A stretch of 64,000 nucleotides of DNA from Flavobacteriales bacterium 34_180_T64 (GTDB lineage Bacteria; Bacteroidota; Bacteroidia; Flavobacteriales; Flavobacteriaceae). The position numbers were made by a program, and so were the translations under genes. This document shows, one piece after another, positions 44,884-53,829 of the stretch. Positions within the stretch are counted from its first letter, which is position 1, and every line of letters starts with the position of its first letter. The notes below the pieces were generated by a model. That model was not told the origin of the DNA and did not search any database. It worked only from the letters and a program-made list of their open reading frames with translations. The stretch is taken from positions 91,199 through 155,198 of the forward strand of contig MAAR01000012.1 of NCBI GenBank assembly GCA_002162765.1, given 5' to 3'.

Positions 44884-46676
44884 TTATTTTTAAAAAAATC
44901 AACTATTTTTTTTGCTTTAGACATTCCAATAACTGCAACTAGATCTTCATGCTTAGCCTCAGATATGCGCTTTACCGACTTAAATTGTTTCATTAAAGTT
45001 ACTACAGTTTGCTCGCCAATTCCAGGAATGGTTTCTAATGCGGTTGTTAAAGCAGATTTACTTCGTCGATTTCTATGGTGTTCAATTCCAAAACGATGTG
45101 CTTCATTACGCAATTGTTGAATTATTTTCAAGGTTTCACTTTTTTTATCTAAATATAAAGGAATTGGATCATCTGGATAAAATAATTCTTCTAAACGTTT
45201 GGCAATTCCGATGACTGAAATTTTTGATCTTAAATTAAGCACATCAATACTTTTCATAGTCGAAGATAATTGTCCCTTACCTCCATCAATTATTATAAGT
45301 TGTGGCAATGGTTGACCTTCATCTAGTAAACGCTTGTAGCGTCTATAAACGACCTCTTCCATGGATGCAAAATCGTCTGGACCTTCTACTGTTTTAATAT
45401 TAAAATGACGATAATCTCTCTTACTTGGCTTTCCATCTCTAAACACGACACATGCCGCTACTGGATTCGTACCTTGAATGTTAGAATTGTCAAAACACTC
45501 AATATGTCTAGGTTCTATTTTTAATCTCAAATCGGCCTTCATTTGAGCCATGATTCTTTTGGCATGACGGTCTGGATCAATGATTTTAACTTGTTTAAAA
45601 CGTTCCATTCTGTAATATTTCGCATTACGAATAGATAAATCAAGAATTCGTTTTTTATCTCCTAATTTTGGAACTGTTACTTTTAGTTCTTCCCCTAAAT
45701 TGGTTTTAAAAGGCACATAGATTTCTTTTGAGTTCGAATTGAAACGTTGTCTGATTTCTGTGATTGCCAATTCCAATAGATCTAGATCAGATTCATCCAA
45801 CTTCTTTTTTATTTCCAATGTGTGTGATCGTATAATTGAACCATAAGACAATTGTAAAAAATTTACATAGCCATAACTCTCGTCACTCACTATAGAGAAC
45901 ACATCTACATTACTTATTTTAGGGTTTACAATAGTAGACTTTGCTTGATAATTCTCTAATACTTCTATCTTTTCTTTAATTTTTTGAGCCTCTTCAAATT
46001 GCATGTTTTGAGCAAGAAATTTCATTTGGGTTTTAAATTGTGATAATGAGTCTTTAAAATTCCCTTTCAGAATTTCTCTGATTGCTTTGATATTTTCATC
46101 ATAGGTTTCAATGGTTTCATAACCTTCGCATGGTCCTTTACAATTTCCTAAATGATATTCTAAACATACTTTATATTTTCCAGCATCAATTTTATCTTGA
46201 GACAAATCATAATTACAAGTCCTTAATAAAAACAGCCCTTTAATCAAATCCAAAAGTGTAGATACTGTTTTCATACTTGTATAAGGACCGAAATATTCTG
46301 AACCATCTTTATAAACTCTACGTGTTGTAAATACTCTTGGGAAACGTTCCTTTTTAATACAAATCCATGGATAAGATTTATCATCTTTAAGCAACACATT
46401 ATAGCGAGGTTGGTACTTTTTAATAAGATTATTTTCTAGAAGTAATGCATCAGTTTCAGTCTCTACAACAATGTGTTTAATACTAGCAATTTTTTTGACT
46501 AGTACTCGCGTCTTACCATTCTCATGGTTTTTAGTAAAATAGGAACTGACTCGTTTTTTTAAATCTTTAGCTTTCCCTACATATAATATCTTATCTTCAG
46601 AATCAAAATATTGATAGACTCCTGGTTGATGTGGTATGGTTTTTAGTTGTATTTCTAGTGTAGGATTATGCATCAA
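44880..46676 (-). CDS. uvrC: Excinuclease ABC subunit C
   Basis: The 598-residue nuclease makes both incisions in nucleotide excision repair. It has an N-terminal GIY-YIG domain (GVYQYFDSEDKILYVGKAKD, 20-39), a Cys-containing region (YHLGNCKGPCEGYE), a UVR motif (MQFEEAQKIKEKIEVLENYQ, about 220), the RNase H-like endonuclease domain (RHIECFDNSNIQGTNPVAAC; LIIIDGGKGQLSS) and C-terminal helix-hairpin-helix pair (ALETIPGIGEQTVVTLMKQF; VIGMSKAKKIVDF). The start MMHNPTLEIQLKTIPHQPG is the likely one. It is divergent from rimK. Confidence 0.97.
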   Translation of the reverse strand: MMHNPTLEIQLKTIPHQPGVYQYFDSEDKILYVGKAKDLKKRVSSYFTKNHENGKTRVLVKKIASIKHIVVETETDALLLENNLIKKYQPRYNVLLKDDKSYPWICIKKERFPRVFTTRRVYKDGSEYFGPYTSMKTVSTLLDLIKGLFLLRTCNYDLSQDKIDAGKYKVCLEYHLGNCKGPCEGYETIETYDENIKAIREILKGNFKDSLSQFKTQMKFLAQNMQFEEAQKIKEKIEVLENYQAKSTIVNPKISNVDVFSIVSDESYGYVNFLQLSYGSIIRSHTLEIKKKLDESDLDLLELAITEIRQRFNSNSKEIYVPFKTNLGEELKVTVPKLGDKKRILDLSIRNAKYYRMERFKQVKIIDPDRHAKRIMAQMKADLRLKIEPRHIECFDNSNIQGTNPVAACVVFRDGKPSKRDYRHFNIKTVEGPDDFASMEEVVYRRYKRLLDEGQPLPQLIIIDGGKGQLSSTMKSIDVLNLRSKISVIGIAKRLEELFYPDDPIPLYLDKKSETLKIIQQLRNEAHRFGIEHHRNRRSKSALTTALETIPGIGEQTVVTLMKQFKSVKRISEAKHEDLVAVIGMSKAKKIVDFFKNK

Positions 46677-46759
46677 CTCAAAGGTAGGATTAAATCGTAA
46701 TATGGAAAAATTCCTTTCCCTTTTTTAAGTATATTGCAGTAAACATTCTTTTCTTTTTA

Positions 46760-47635
46760 ATGAACATAGTAATTCTTTCACGCAACGCATATCTTTATTC
46801 CACGAGGCGATTAATTCAAGAAGGCAAAAAGCGAAACCATCGTGTTGAAGTTATTGACCCACTTAAATGTGATTTAATCATTGAAAAAGAAAAACCAACA
46901 ATCTATTATGAAGATCGCTATTTAGACTATGTAGATGCCATTATTCCTAGAATTGGGGCTTCTGTAACTTTCTTTGGGTGTGCTGTAGTGCGTCAATTTG
47001 AAATGATGAATGTATTCACAACCGTAACTTCTGATGCCATCATAAGATCGCGAGATAAATTAAGAAGCTTTCAAAGGCTCTCTAAAGCAGGAATTGGAAT
47101 GCCGAAAACTGTATTTACAAATTATTCTCGTGATGTGGTAGAAGTTATTGAACATGTTGGAGGTACGCCTGTTGTTATTAAACTTCTGGAAGGTACGCAG
47201 GGACTTGGGGTTGTTTTAGCCGAAACTAAAAATGCAGCTGAATCTGTATTAGAAGCCTTTAATGGTTTACAAGCTAGAGTTATAGTACAAGAATATATTA
47301 AAGAAGCCAAGGGTTCTGATATTCGCGCATTAATAGTTGACGGTCAGGTTGTTGGCGCAATAAAGCGACAAGGTCGAGAAGGAGAATTTCGATCAAACCT
47401 ACATAGAGGTGGTAGTGCAAACATCATTAAATTAGATGAATCAGAATTAAAATTAGCTATGAAAGCTGCGCGTGTTCTAAAACTTCCTGTTTGTGGAGTT
47501 GACATGTTGCAATCTGATCGAGGCCCTTTATTGATGGAAGTCAATTCTACTCCTGGGCTCGAGGGTATAGAAAGTGCTTCCGAAAATAATATAGCAAAGG
47601 CAATAATTACTTTTATAGAAAGAAATCACAAGTAA
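46760..47635 (+). CDS. rimK: RimK family alpha-L-glutamate ligase
   Basis: The 291-residue ATP-grasp ligase resembles RimK, which adds glutamates to the C-terminus of ribosomal protein S6. Markers are [61 protein letters not shown] (ATP-grasp loop), [31 protein letters not shown] and [17 protein letters not shown] (metal-binding Glu/Asn). Its stop directly abuts the ATG of an aspartoacylase-family gene, so the two are co-translated. Some RimK relatives make N-acetylaspartylglutamate or citrylglutamate instead, and the partner enzyme leaves that open here. Confidence 0.94.
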   Translation: MNIVILSRNAYLYSTRRLIQEGKKRNHRVEVIDPLKCDLIIEKEKPTIYYEDRYLDYVDAIIPRIGASVTFFGCAVVRQFEMMNVFTTVTSDAIIRSRDKLRSFQRLSKAGIGMPKTVFTNYSRDVVEVIEHVGGTPVVIKLLEGTQGLGVVLAETKNAAESVLEAFNGLQARVIVQEYIKEAKGSDIRALIVDGQVVGAIKRQGREGEFRSNLHRGGSANIIKLDESELKLAMKAARVLKLPVCGVDMLQSDRGPLLMEVNSTPGLEGIESASENNIAKAIITFIERNHK

Positions 47636-48604
47636 ATGAGTGAAAAGGAAGTTTTACATATATTGGGTATAAATGTGGCATTAGGCGAAAGCAAAACAGT
47701 TAGTTTTAATGTAGCCAAATTACACACCCGGAATACTATTGACGTCCCTGTAATTATTGAACGCTCAAAACTGCCTGGTCCAACTGTCTTAATTACTGCC
47801 GGAATTCATGGTGACGAAATAAATGGTGTTGAAATTGTACGTCAAATTATTGCAAAAGGCATCAACAAACCAAAACGGGGAACTATTATTTGCATACCTG
47901 TAATCAATGTATTTGGTTTTATTCATATGGATAGAGAATTTCCTGACGGACGAGATTTAAATAGGGTGTTCCCAGGCAGTAAATCGGGTTCATTAGCAAG
48001 TAGAGTAGCTCATAAATTAGTTAAAGAAATTGTGCCTCATGCAGATTTAATTATAGATTTCCATACTGGAGGGGCGAACCGTTTTAATGCCTCACAAATT
48101 AGAATCATTAAAGGTGAGATTATACTCGAAGAGCTCGCTCAAGTTTTTGGATCTCCATTTGTTCTTTACTCAAAAAACTTAAAAAAATCCTTTAGAAACA
48201 CATGTTACAAACTAGGAATCCCTATACTTCTATTTGAAGGCGGTAAATCTATTAATATCGACAAAACAATTACTAACACTGGTGTTAATGGTGCTAAACG
48301 CGTCTTGAATCATTTGGAAATGTTAGGCAAAGATTTTAAAGTATCTAAACCAAAAAAAAAGGGCGTATTCATATCGGAAAGCAAATGGATTAGAGCCAAG
48401 CATTCTGGGATGTTTAAAGCTTCTGTTTCTATCAATTCATTCGTGGAAAAAGATGATGTTATTGGTCATATAACAGATCCATATGGAAGTTTTAATCATT
48501 TTGTTAAAGCTCCAAATGATGGTTTTATTTTTAATATAAACGAATCGCCTATCATTTATCAAGGAGATGCTATTTTCCATATTACTATACACTACGAATC
48601 ATGA
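47636..48604 (+). CDS. Succinylglutamate desuccinylase/aspartoacylase family hydrolase
   Basis: The 322-residue protein is an M14-like zinc amidohydrolase. Zinc ligands appear in TAGIHGDEINGVE (His and Glu) and IIDFHTGG (His). CIPVINVFGFIHMDREFPDGRDLNRVFPG carries substrate-binding Arg/Asn/Arg. A C-terminal beta domain (SKWIRAKHSGMFKASVSI, GHITDPYGSF) is typical of the bacterial subgroup. Its start follows the rimK stop with no gap, and its end overlaps the next gene as ATGA. The pairing suggests it undoes or edits the RimK product, for example trimming glutamates from S6, or deacylating an N-acyl amino acid. The substrate is not shown by sequence. Confidence 0.9.
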   Translation: MSEKEVLHILGINVALGESKTVSFNVAKLHTRNTIDVPVIIERSKLPGPTVLITAGIHGDEINGVEIVRQIIAKGINKPKRGTIICIPVINVFGFIHMDREFPDGRDLNRVFPGSKSGSLASRVAHKLVKEIVPHADLIIDFHTGGANRFNASQIRIIKGEIILEELAQVFGSPFVLYSKNLKKSFRNTCYKLGIPILLFEGGKSINIDKTITNTGVNGAKRVLNHLEMLGKDFKVSKPKKKGVFISESKWIRAKHSGMFKASVSINSFVEKDDVIGHITDPYGSFNHFVKAPNDGFIFNINESPIIYQGDAIFHITIHYES

Positions 48605-49170
48605 ATAAAGCGGAGCTTAGAAAAAAATATAAAGTATTGCGTGACAGCTTGAATCAAACAAAACTTGATGATTTAAGTCTTCAAATTGCTAATCAAGTAT
48701 TAAAACTCGACATTTGGAACGACTCCTATTATCATCTTTTTTTAAGCATTATCGAGCTAAATGAAGTTAATACAGATTATATTTTAAACATTTTATCAGG
48801 AAAGGACAAGCATGTTTTGATTTCAAAAAGTGATTTTAGATCTGGTAAAATGAATCACTTTTTACTAACTGATAACACTTCAATAAAAAAGAATAGTTAT
48901 AATATACCAGAACCAATTGATGGTATCGCTATCGCTCCAGAGACTATCGAGGTTGTTTTCGTTCCTTTATTAGCTTTTGATAAACAAGGGCATCGCGTGG
49001 GTTATGGCAAAGGATTTTATGATAGATTTTTAAGTGAATGCAATCCCAAAACTCTAAAAATTGGATTGAGTTTTTTTGAAGCTGAAAATGAAATATCTGG
49101 TATTATTGAAAGTGATGTTAAATTAGATTATTGTATAACTCCCAATCGAAATTATTCATTTAATGGTTGA
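48601..49170 (+). CDS. 5-formyltetrahydrofolate cyclo-ligase
   Basis: The 189-residue enzyme converts 5-formyl-THF to 5,10-methenyl-THF with ATP. The N-terminus MNKAELRKKYKVLRDSL has the basic ATP-phosphate site, VFVPLLAFDKQGHRVGYGKG (about 119-138) is the family signature with Asp and the GYGKGFYDRFL loop, and the length fits. It overlaps the upstream hydrolase by 4 bp (ATGA), the third member of the rimK operon. Its 3' end overlaps convergent lspA by 19 bp. A functional tie to RimK is not obvious. Confidence 0.94.
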   Translation: MNKAELRKKYKVLRDSLNQTKLDDLSLQIANQVLKLDIWNDSYYHLFLSIIELNEVNTDYILNILSGKDKHVLISKSDFRSGKMNHFLLTDNTSIKKNSYNIPEPIDGIAIAPETIEVVFVPLLAFDKQGHRVGYGKGFYDRFLSECNPKTLKIGLSFFEAENEISGIIESDVKLDYCITPNRNYSFNG

Positions 49171-49814
49171 CTTTCTTCTTTTGGGACCATCAATCTATCA
49201 TCTTTAAAAGCTCTTTTATTAAAGAAAATTAAAATTCCAATGCCAGTACTAATTGCCATATCTGCTATATTAAAAACAGGATCAAAAAACGAGAAGATTT
49301 GTCCTCCAACAAAAGGGAACCAGTCTGGATAATGTCCACTAAACATTGGAAAATGAAGCATATCCACAACATTGCCATGAAATACACTTGCGTAGCCTCC
49401 ATCAGAAGGTAAAAATGTTGCAACCTCTCCATAACTGTCACTAAACAATACGCCATAAAATACCGAATCCACAATATTTCCTAATGCTCCTGACAAGATT
49501 AAGGCAATTGCAAATACTAAAGTTTTGGTCCTCTGTTTTTTTATTGCAGTTACTAACCAATACCCTATTCCAAAAACGGCAACTACCCGAAATAATGTAA
49601 GGCATAATTTGGCCGTTCGGTCAGAAATAAAAGAAGCAAAATCGCTAAGTTTTGTTCCCCAAGCCATGCCATCATTTTCAACAAAAGCTATTTGAAACCA
49701 ATCAAAAACGACAAAACGCTCTCCTAATACAAAGTGGGTTTTAATATAAATTTTACTCAATTGATCAATGAGTAAAATTACTATGATAAATATAACCGCC
49801 TTTTTTAACGACAT
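49152..49814 (-). CDS. lspA: Lipoprotein signal peptidase (signal peptidase II)
   Basis: The 220-residue inner-membrane aspartyl protease cleaves prolipoproteins after lipidation. Four hydrophobic segments are present. Catalytic Asp residues lie in GALGNIVDSVF and FFDPVFNIADMAIS; the N-terminal IDQLSKIYIKTHF and FVENDGMAWG are also family motifs. The insert VATFLPSDGGYASVFHGNVV before the third helix makes it longer than the E. coli enzyme, as is usual in Bacteroidota. It is downstream of the dksA-like gene but a terminator lies between them. Many predicted lipoproteins in the window depend on it. Confidence 0.95.
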   Translation of the reverse strand: MSLKKAVIFIIVILLIDQLSKIYIKTHFVLGERFVVFDWFQIAFVENDGMAWGTKLSDFASFISDRTAKLCLTLFRVVAVFGIGYWLVTAIKKQRTKTLVFAIALILSGALGNIVDSVFYGVLFSDSYGEVATFLPSDGGYASVFHGNVVDMLHFPMFSGHYPDWFPFVGGQIFSFFDPVFNIADMAISTGIGILIFFNKRAFKDDRLMVPKEESQPLNE

Positions 49815-49874
49815 AACTTTATTTCTCTGGTCAAAAATAATTATTTATTTGGAATGCATTCCAATATAAAATAA

Positions 49875-49905
49875 AAACGTCCTGAAAAATCAGGACGTTT
49901 CAAAA
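49875..49905 (-). terminator. Terminator after ileS-dksA
   Basis: AAACGTCCTGA (49875-49885) and TCAGGACGTTT (49890-49900) pair perfectly around AAAA/TTTT; on the minus strand it is followed by TTTTATTTT. It would reduce read-through into lspA. Confidence 0.8.
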
Positions 49906-49922
49906 ATATAACTGTATTTCTA

Positions 49923-50303
49923 TTATTGCATATTTTTCGCCTCAATACTAAGGGTAGCATGAGGGACTAATTTTAAACGCTCATTGTTAATAAGCTTCCC
50001 AGTAACTCTACAAACACCATAAGATTTGTTTTCAATCCTAATTAAAGCGTTTCTTAAATCACGAATAAACTTTTCTTGACGAATGGCCAATTGTGAGTTT
50101 GCCTCTTTGCTCATTGTTTCACTACCTTCTTCAAAAGCCTTAAACGTGGGTGAAGTATCATCCGTACCGTTATTATGATCGTTCATATAGGCACTTTTAA
50201 TCAACTCTAAATCGTGATCAGCTTTTTCTATTTTATCTAGTATAAGCACTTTAAATTCGGCCAATTCTTTGTCGGAATATCTGTTATTTGAATCTATATT
50301 CAT
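49923..50303 (-). CDS. TraR/DksA family regulator with degenerate zinc finger
   Basis: The 126-residue protein has the DksA coiled-coil layout (RYSDKELAEFKVLILDKIEK, then a hairpin with DDTSPTFKAFEEGSETMSKE, about 50-70). The C-terminal domain, GVCRVTGKLINNERLKLVPH, keeps the zinc-finger outline but only one of the four cysteines. It therefore cannot bind zinc in the usual way, a situation I recall as normal for this Bacteroidota group. DksA-like proteins bind RNA polymerase through the secondary channel and act with ppGpp. It lies 3 bp after ileS in the same direction. Confidence 0.9.
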   Translation of the reverse strand: MNIDSNNRYSDKELAEFKVLILDKIEKADHDLELIKSAYMNDHNNGTDDTSPTFKAFEEGSETMSKEANSQLAIRQEKFIRDLRNALIRIENKSYGVCRVTGKLINNERLKLVPHATLSIEAKNMQ

Positions 50304-50306
50304 GTT

Positions 50307-53300
50307 TTAAACTTTTTGAATAAACAACTTGGTATTTACATCATCAAAAGCGATTTCTATACCATTATTTACTTTATCTAAAATCTCCAACTCCTCAGTA
50401 AGAGTCTCAGTTTTAATATATTCTAAATTTTTGCTTATTGCATTAATAATTTGTTCGTCTTTTTGAAATTGCACTACAATTCTATCGGTGAGTTCAAAAC
50501 CAGAATCCTTTCTTAAATTTTGGATACGGTTTACCAATTCTCTCGCAACGCCTTCCTTCTTAAGTTCATCAGTTAAAGTTACATCTAAAGCTACTGTTAG
50601 CGCTCCTGAACTCGCCACTAGCCATCCTTCAATATCTTGAGAAGTTATTTCTACATCTGAACGTTCTAAAGTAATACTTTTTCCATTAATTTCAACATCC
50701 AAAACACCTATTTGTTCGATTTTTTTAATGTCATCTGCATCAAAGCCGTTAATTGCTTGTGCAACAGCTCTCATATCTTGACCAAAACGAGGTCCTAAAA
50801 CTTTAAAATTAGGTTTTATCTGCTTTACTAATATATCAGATGCATCTTCTAAAACCTCAACATCTTTAACATTCACTTCCGATTTAATTAAATCTGCAAC
50901 CGCTAAAATTTCTTGCTTTTGTATCTCGCTATCAATAGGAATCATGATCTTTTGCAACGGTTGACGTACTTTAATCTTCTCTTTAGCACGTAACGACAAA
51001 ACTAAAGAAGATATTGTTTGAGCGCTTTCCATTTTACGTTCCAAACTCTTGTCTACAAATGTTACATCATATAGTGGGAAATCAGCGAGATGAACACTCT
51101 CAAAAGATTCTTTACCTGTGACAGAATTCAAATCTAAATACAATTTATCCATAAAGAATGGTGCAATTGGCGCTCCTAACTTCGCAATAGTAACCATACA
51201 CGTATACAGTGTTTGGTATGCTGAAATTTTATCTTGTTGGTAATCGCCTTTCCAGAAACGTCTTCTACTTAAACGCACATACCAGTTACTCAAATAATCT
51301 TGAGTGAAATTTGAAATTGCTCTAGCAGCTCTCGTTGGTTCATATTCGGCATAAAATTCATCAACTTTTTGAATTAACGTATGCAATTCAGATAAAATCC
51401 AACGATCAATCTCTGGTCGTTCTTCCAAAGCAATATCAGCTTCAGTATATTTAAATTTATCAAGATTTGTATATAATGTAAAGAACGAATATGTATTATA
51501 CAGTGTTCCGAAGAACTTACGTTTCACCTCTTCAATTCCGTCTAAATCGAATTTTAAATTATCCCATGGGTTCGCATTCGCAATCATATACCAACGTGTA
51601 GCATCTGCGCCATAGGTATCCAACGTTTCGAATGGATCTGTAGCATTCCCTAATCGCTTCGACATTTTCTGTCCCTTCTTATCTAAAACCAATCCATTTG
51701 ACACCACATTCTTATAGGCTACTGAATCGAAAACCATAGTCCCAATAGCATGAAGCGTATAAAACCAACCTCGAGTTTGATCGACACCTTCAGCAATAAA
51801 ATCGGCAGGGAACGATTTATTATCATCGATCAATTCTTTGTTTTCAAATGGATAATGCCATTGTGCATAGGGCATTGATCCCGAATCGAACCATACATCA
51901 ATAAGATCACTTTCGCGTTTCATTGGCTGTCCACTTTTGGACACTAGCACAATTTCATCAACTATATTTTTGTGTAAATCTATTTTTGAATAATTCTCAT
52001 CAGAATTGTTTCCTACTTCAAAATCCTCAAAAATGTCTTTTGAAAGCACACCTGCTGAAACTGCCTTCGCCATTTCAGACTTCAATTCTTCAACAGAACC
52101 AACACACAGCTCTTCCGTACCATCTTCGGTTCTCCAAATAGGCAATGGTATTCCCCAATAACGAGAGCGCGATAAATTCCAATCGTTAGCATTTGCTAAC
52201 CAATTTCCAAAACGTCCAGTTCCTGTAGCTTTTGGTTTCCAGTTAATTGTTTCGTTTAAATCGAACATTCTATCCTTTACATCGGTGACTTTAATAAACC
52301 AAGAATCTAAGGGATAATACAAGATTGGTTTATCTGTTCTCCAACAATTAGGATAGCTATGTTTATATTTTTCAACCTTAAAGGCTTTATTTTCTTCTTT
52401 TAATTTAATGGCAATCTCCACATCCACTGAACGTTCTGGTGCTTCACCATCATTGTAATATTCGTTCTTAACATATTTGCCTGAATATTCACCCATCTCC
52501 GGTCTAAATCGACCTTGTAAATCCACCAATGGCACCAAATTACCTTCGTCATCTTTTACTAATAATGGTGGTACTTCAGGCTTTGCTTGCTTTGCAACCA
52601 TTGCATCATCTTGACCAAATGTTGGCGCCGTATGAACAATACCAGTACCATCTTCGGTAGTTACAAAATCTCCAGCAATGACGCGGAAAGCATCCTGAGG
52701 ATTGTCGTTTGGTAACGCATATGGTAATAATTGTTCATAAGTGATTCCAACTAAATCTTTCCCTTTGAATTCTTTAACTACGTAAAATGGGATTTTTTTA
52801 TCACCTGAATTATAAGCTAATAATTCTGATTTCTCCTCTACTTGATTAAATTTTCCGGCGAATTGATAATTCACTAATTTCTTTGCCAATATCACATTCA
52901 TTGGCTGGAATGTATATTGATTATAGGTTTCTACTAAAACGTAATCAATTTTTGGTCCGACGGTTAACGCCGTATTACTTGGTAAAGTCCAAGGTGTAGT
53001 CGTCCACGCTAAAAAAAAGATAGTGCCTTCATTTTTCAAAAAGTCTGGAAGGCTATTTTCGTTAGCTTTAAACTGAGCAACAACAGTCGTATCCGTAACA
53101 TCTTGATAGGTTCCTGGCTGATTTAATTCATGTGAACTTAATCCGGTACCCGCTTTTGGCGAATACGGCTGAATTGAATATCCTTTATATAATAAACTTT
53201 TAGTATAGATTTGTTTTAATAGCCACCATACACTTTCCATATATTTTGAATCATAGGTCACATATGGATCATCCATATTAACCCAATAACCCATTTGCTG

Positions 53301-53711
53301 CGTCAAGTTATTCCAAACATCGGTATAGCGCATAACCGCTTTTCGACAAGCCGCATTATAATCCTCTACTGAAATCGTTTTACCAATATCTTCTTTTGTA
53401 ATTCCAAGTTCTTTTTCCACACCAAGTTCAATAGGCAAACCATGCGTATCCCAACCTGCTTTACGTTTCACCTGAAATCCTTTCATGGTTTTATAGCGAG
53501 GAAAAATATCCTTAATAGCTCGCGCTAAAACATGGTGAACTCCTGGGAGCCCATTGGCCGAAGGTGGCCCTTCAAAAAACACAAATGGTTCATTCCCTTC
53601 ACGAGTTGAAACACTCTTTTCGAAGATATTATTCTCTTGCCAATAATCGAGTATATCACTAGCTACTTTTGGTAAGTCAAGTCCTTTATATTCAGGAAAT
53701 TTCGTGTTCAT
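50307..53711 (-). CDS. ileS: Isoleucine--tRNA ligase
   Basis: The 1134-residue class I synthetase charges tRNA-Ile and edits valine. The HIGH motif is GLPGVHHVLAR (the second H of HIGH kept; a Bacteroidota variant), and KMSKS is KGQKMSKRLGNATDPFETLD. The CP1 editing domain (about 200-400) contains FFLAWTTTPWTLPSNTALTV and EDGTGIVHTAPTFGQDDAMV. The anticodon-binding domain and a long C-terminal extension follow (LSNWYVRLSRRRFWKGDYQQ). Its size fits the larger, eukaryote-like IleRS2 type often linked to mupirocin tolerance; that link is an inference. dksA follows 3 bp later. Confidence 0.97.
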   Translation of the reverse strand: MNTKFPEYKGLDLPKVASDILDYWQENNIFEKSVSTREGNEPFVFFEGPPSANGLPGVHHVLARAIKDIFPRYKTMKGFQVKRKAGWDTHGLPIELGVEKELGITKEDIGKTISVEDYNAACRKAVMRYTDVWNNLTQQMGYWVNMDDPYVTYDSKYMESVWWLLKQIYTKSLLYKGYSIQPYSPKAGTGLSSHELNQPGTYQDVTDTTVVAQFKANENSLPDFLKNEGTIFFLAWTTTPWTLPSNTALTVGPKIDYVLVETYNQYTFQPMNVILAKKLVNYQFAGKFNQVEEKSELLAYNSGDKKIPFYVVKEFKGKDLVGITYEQLLPYALPNDNPQDAFRVIAGDFVTTEDGTGIVHTAPTFGQDDAMVAKQAKPEVPPLLVKDDEGNLVPLVDLQGRFRPEMGEYSGKYVKNEYYNDGEAPERSVDVEIAIKLKEENKAFKVEKYKHSYPNCWRTDKPILYYPLDSWFIKVTDVKDRMFDLNETINWKPKATGTGRFGNWLANANDWNLSRSRYWGIPLPIWRTEDGTEELCVGSVEELKSEMAKAVSAGVLSKDIFEDFEVGNNSDENYSKIDLHKNIVDEIVLVSKSGQPMKRESDLIDVWFDSGSMPYAQWHYPFENKELIDDNKSFPADFIAEGVDQTRGWFYTLHAIGTMVFDSVAYKNVVSNGLVLDKKGQKMSKRLGNATDPFETLDTYGADATRWYMIANANPWDNLKFDLDGIEEVKRKFFGTLYNTYSFFTLYTNLDKFKYTEADIALEERPEIDRWILSELHTLIQKVDEFYAEYEPTRAARAISNFTQDYLSNWYVRLSRRRFWKGDYQQDKISAYQTLYTCMVTIAKLGAPIAPFFMDKLYLDLNSVTGKESFESVHLADFPLYDVTFVDKSLERKMESAQTISSLVLSLRAKEKIKVRQPLQKIMIPIDSEIQKQEILAVADLIKSEVNVKDVEVLEDASDILVKQIKPNFKVLGPRFGQDMRAVAQAINGFDADDIKKIEQIGVLDVEINGKSITLERSDVEITSQDIEGWLVASSGALTVALDVTLTDELKKEGVARELVNRIQNLRKDSGFELTDRIVVQFQKDEQIINAISKNLEYIKTETLTEELEILDKVNNGIEIAFDDVNTKLFIQKV

Positions 53712-53784
53712 TATCTATCAATTCTAATCAGATTGCGAAATTAAGGATTTATCCTTAAATGGTTAATTTTTAATTCAAAAAAAA

Positions 53785-53807
53785 AGCCAAAACTATATGT
53801 TTTGGCT
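53785..53807 (-). terminator. Terminator after the T9SS-sorted protein gene
   Basis: AGCCAAAAC and GTTTTGGCT arms (53785-53793, 53799-53807) with a 5-nt loop; on the minus strand a run of nine T residues follows directly. Confidence 0.85.
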
Positions 53808-53829
53808 GTTAATATTTTTAATTCGAATT

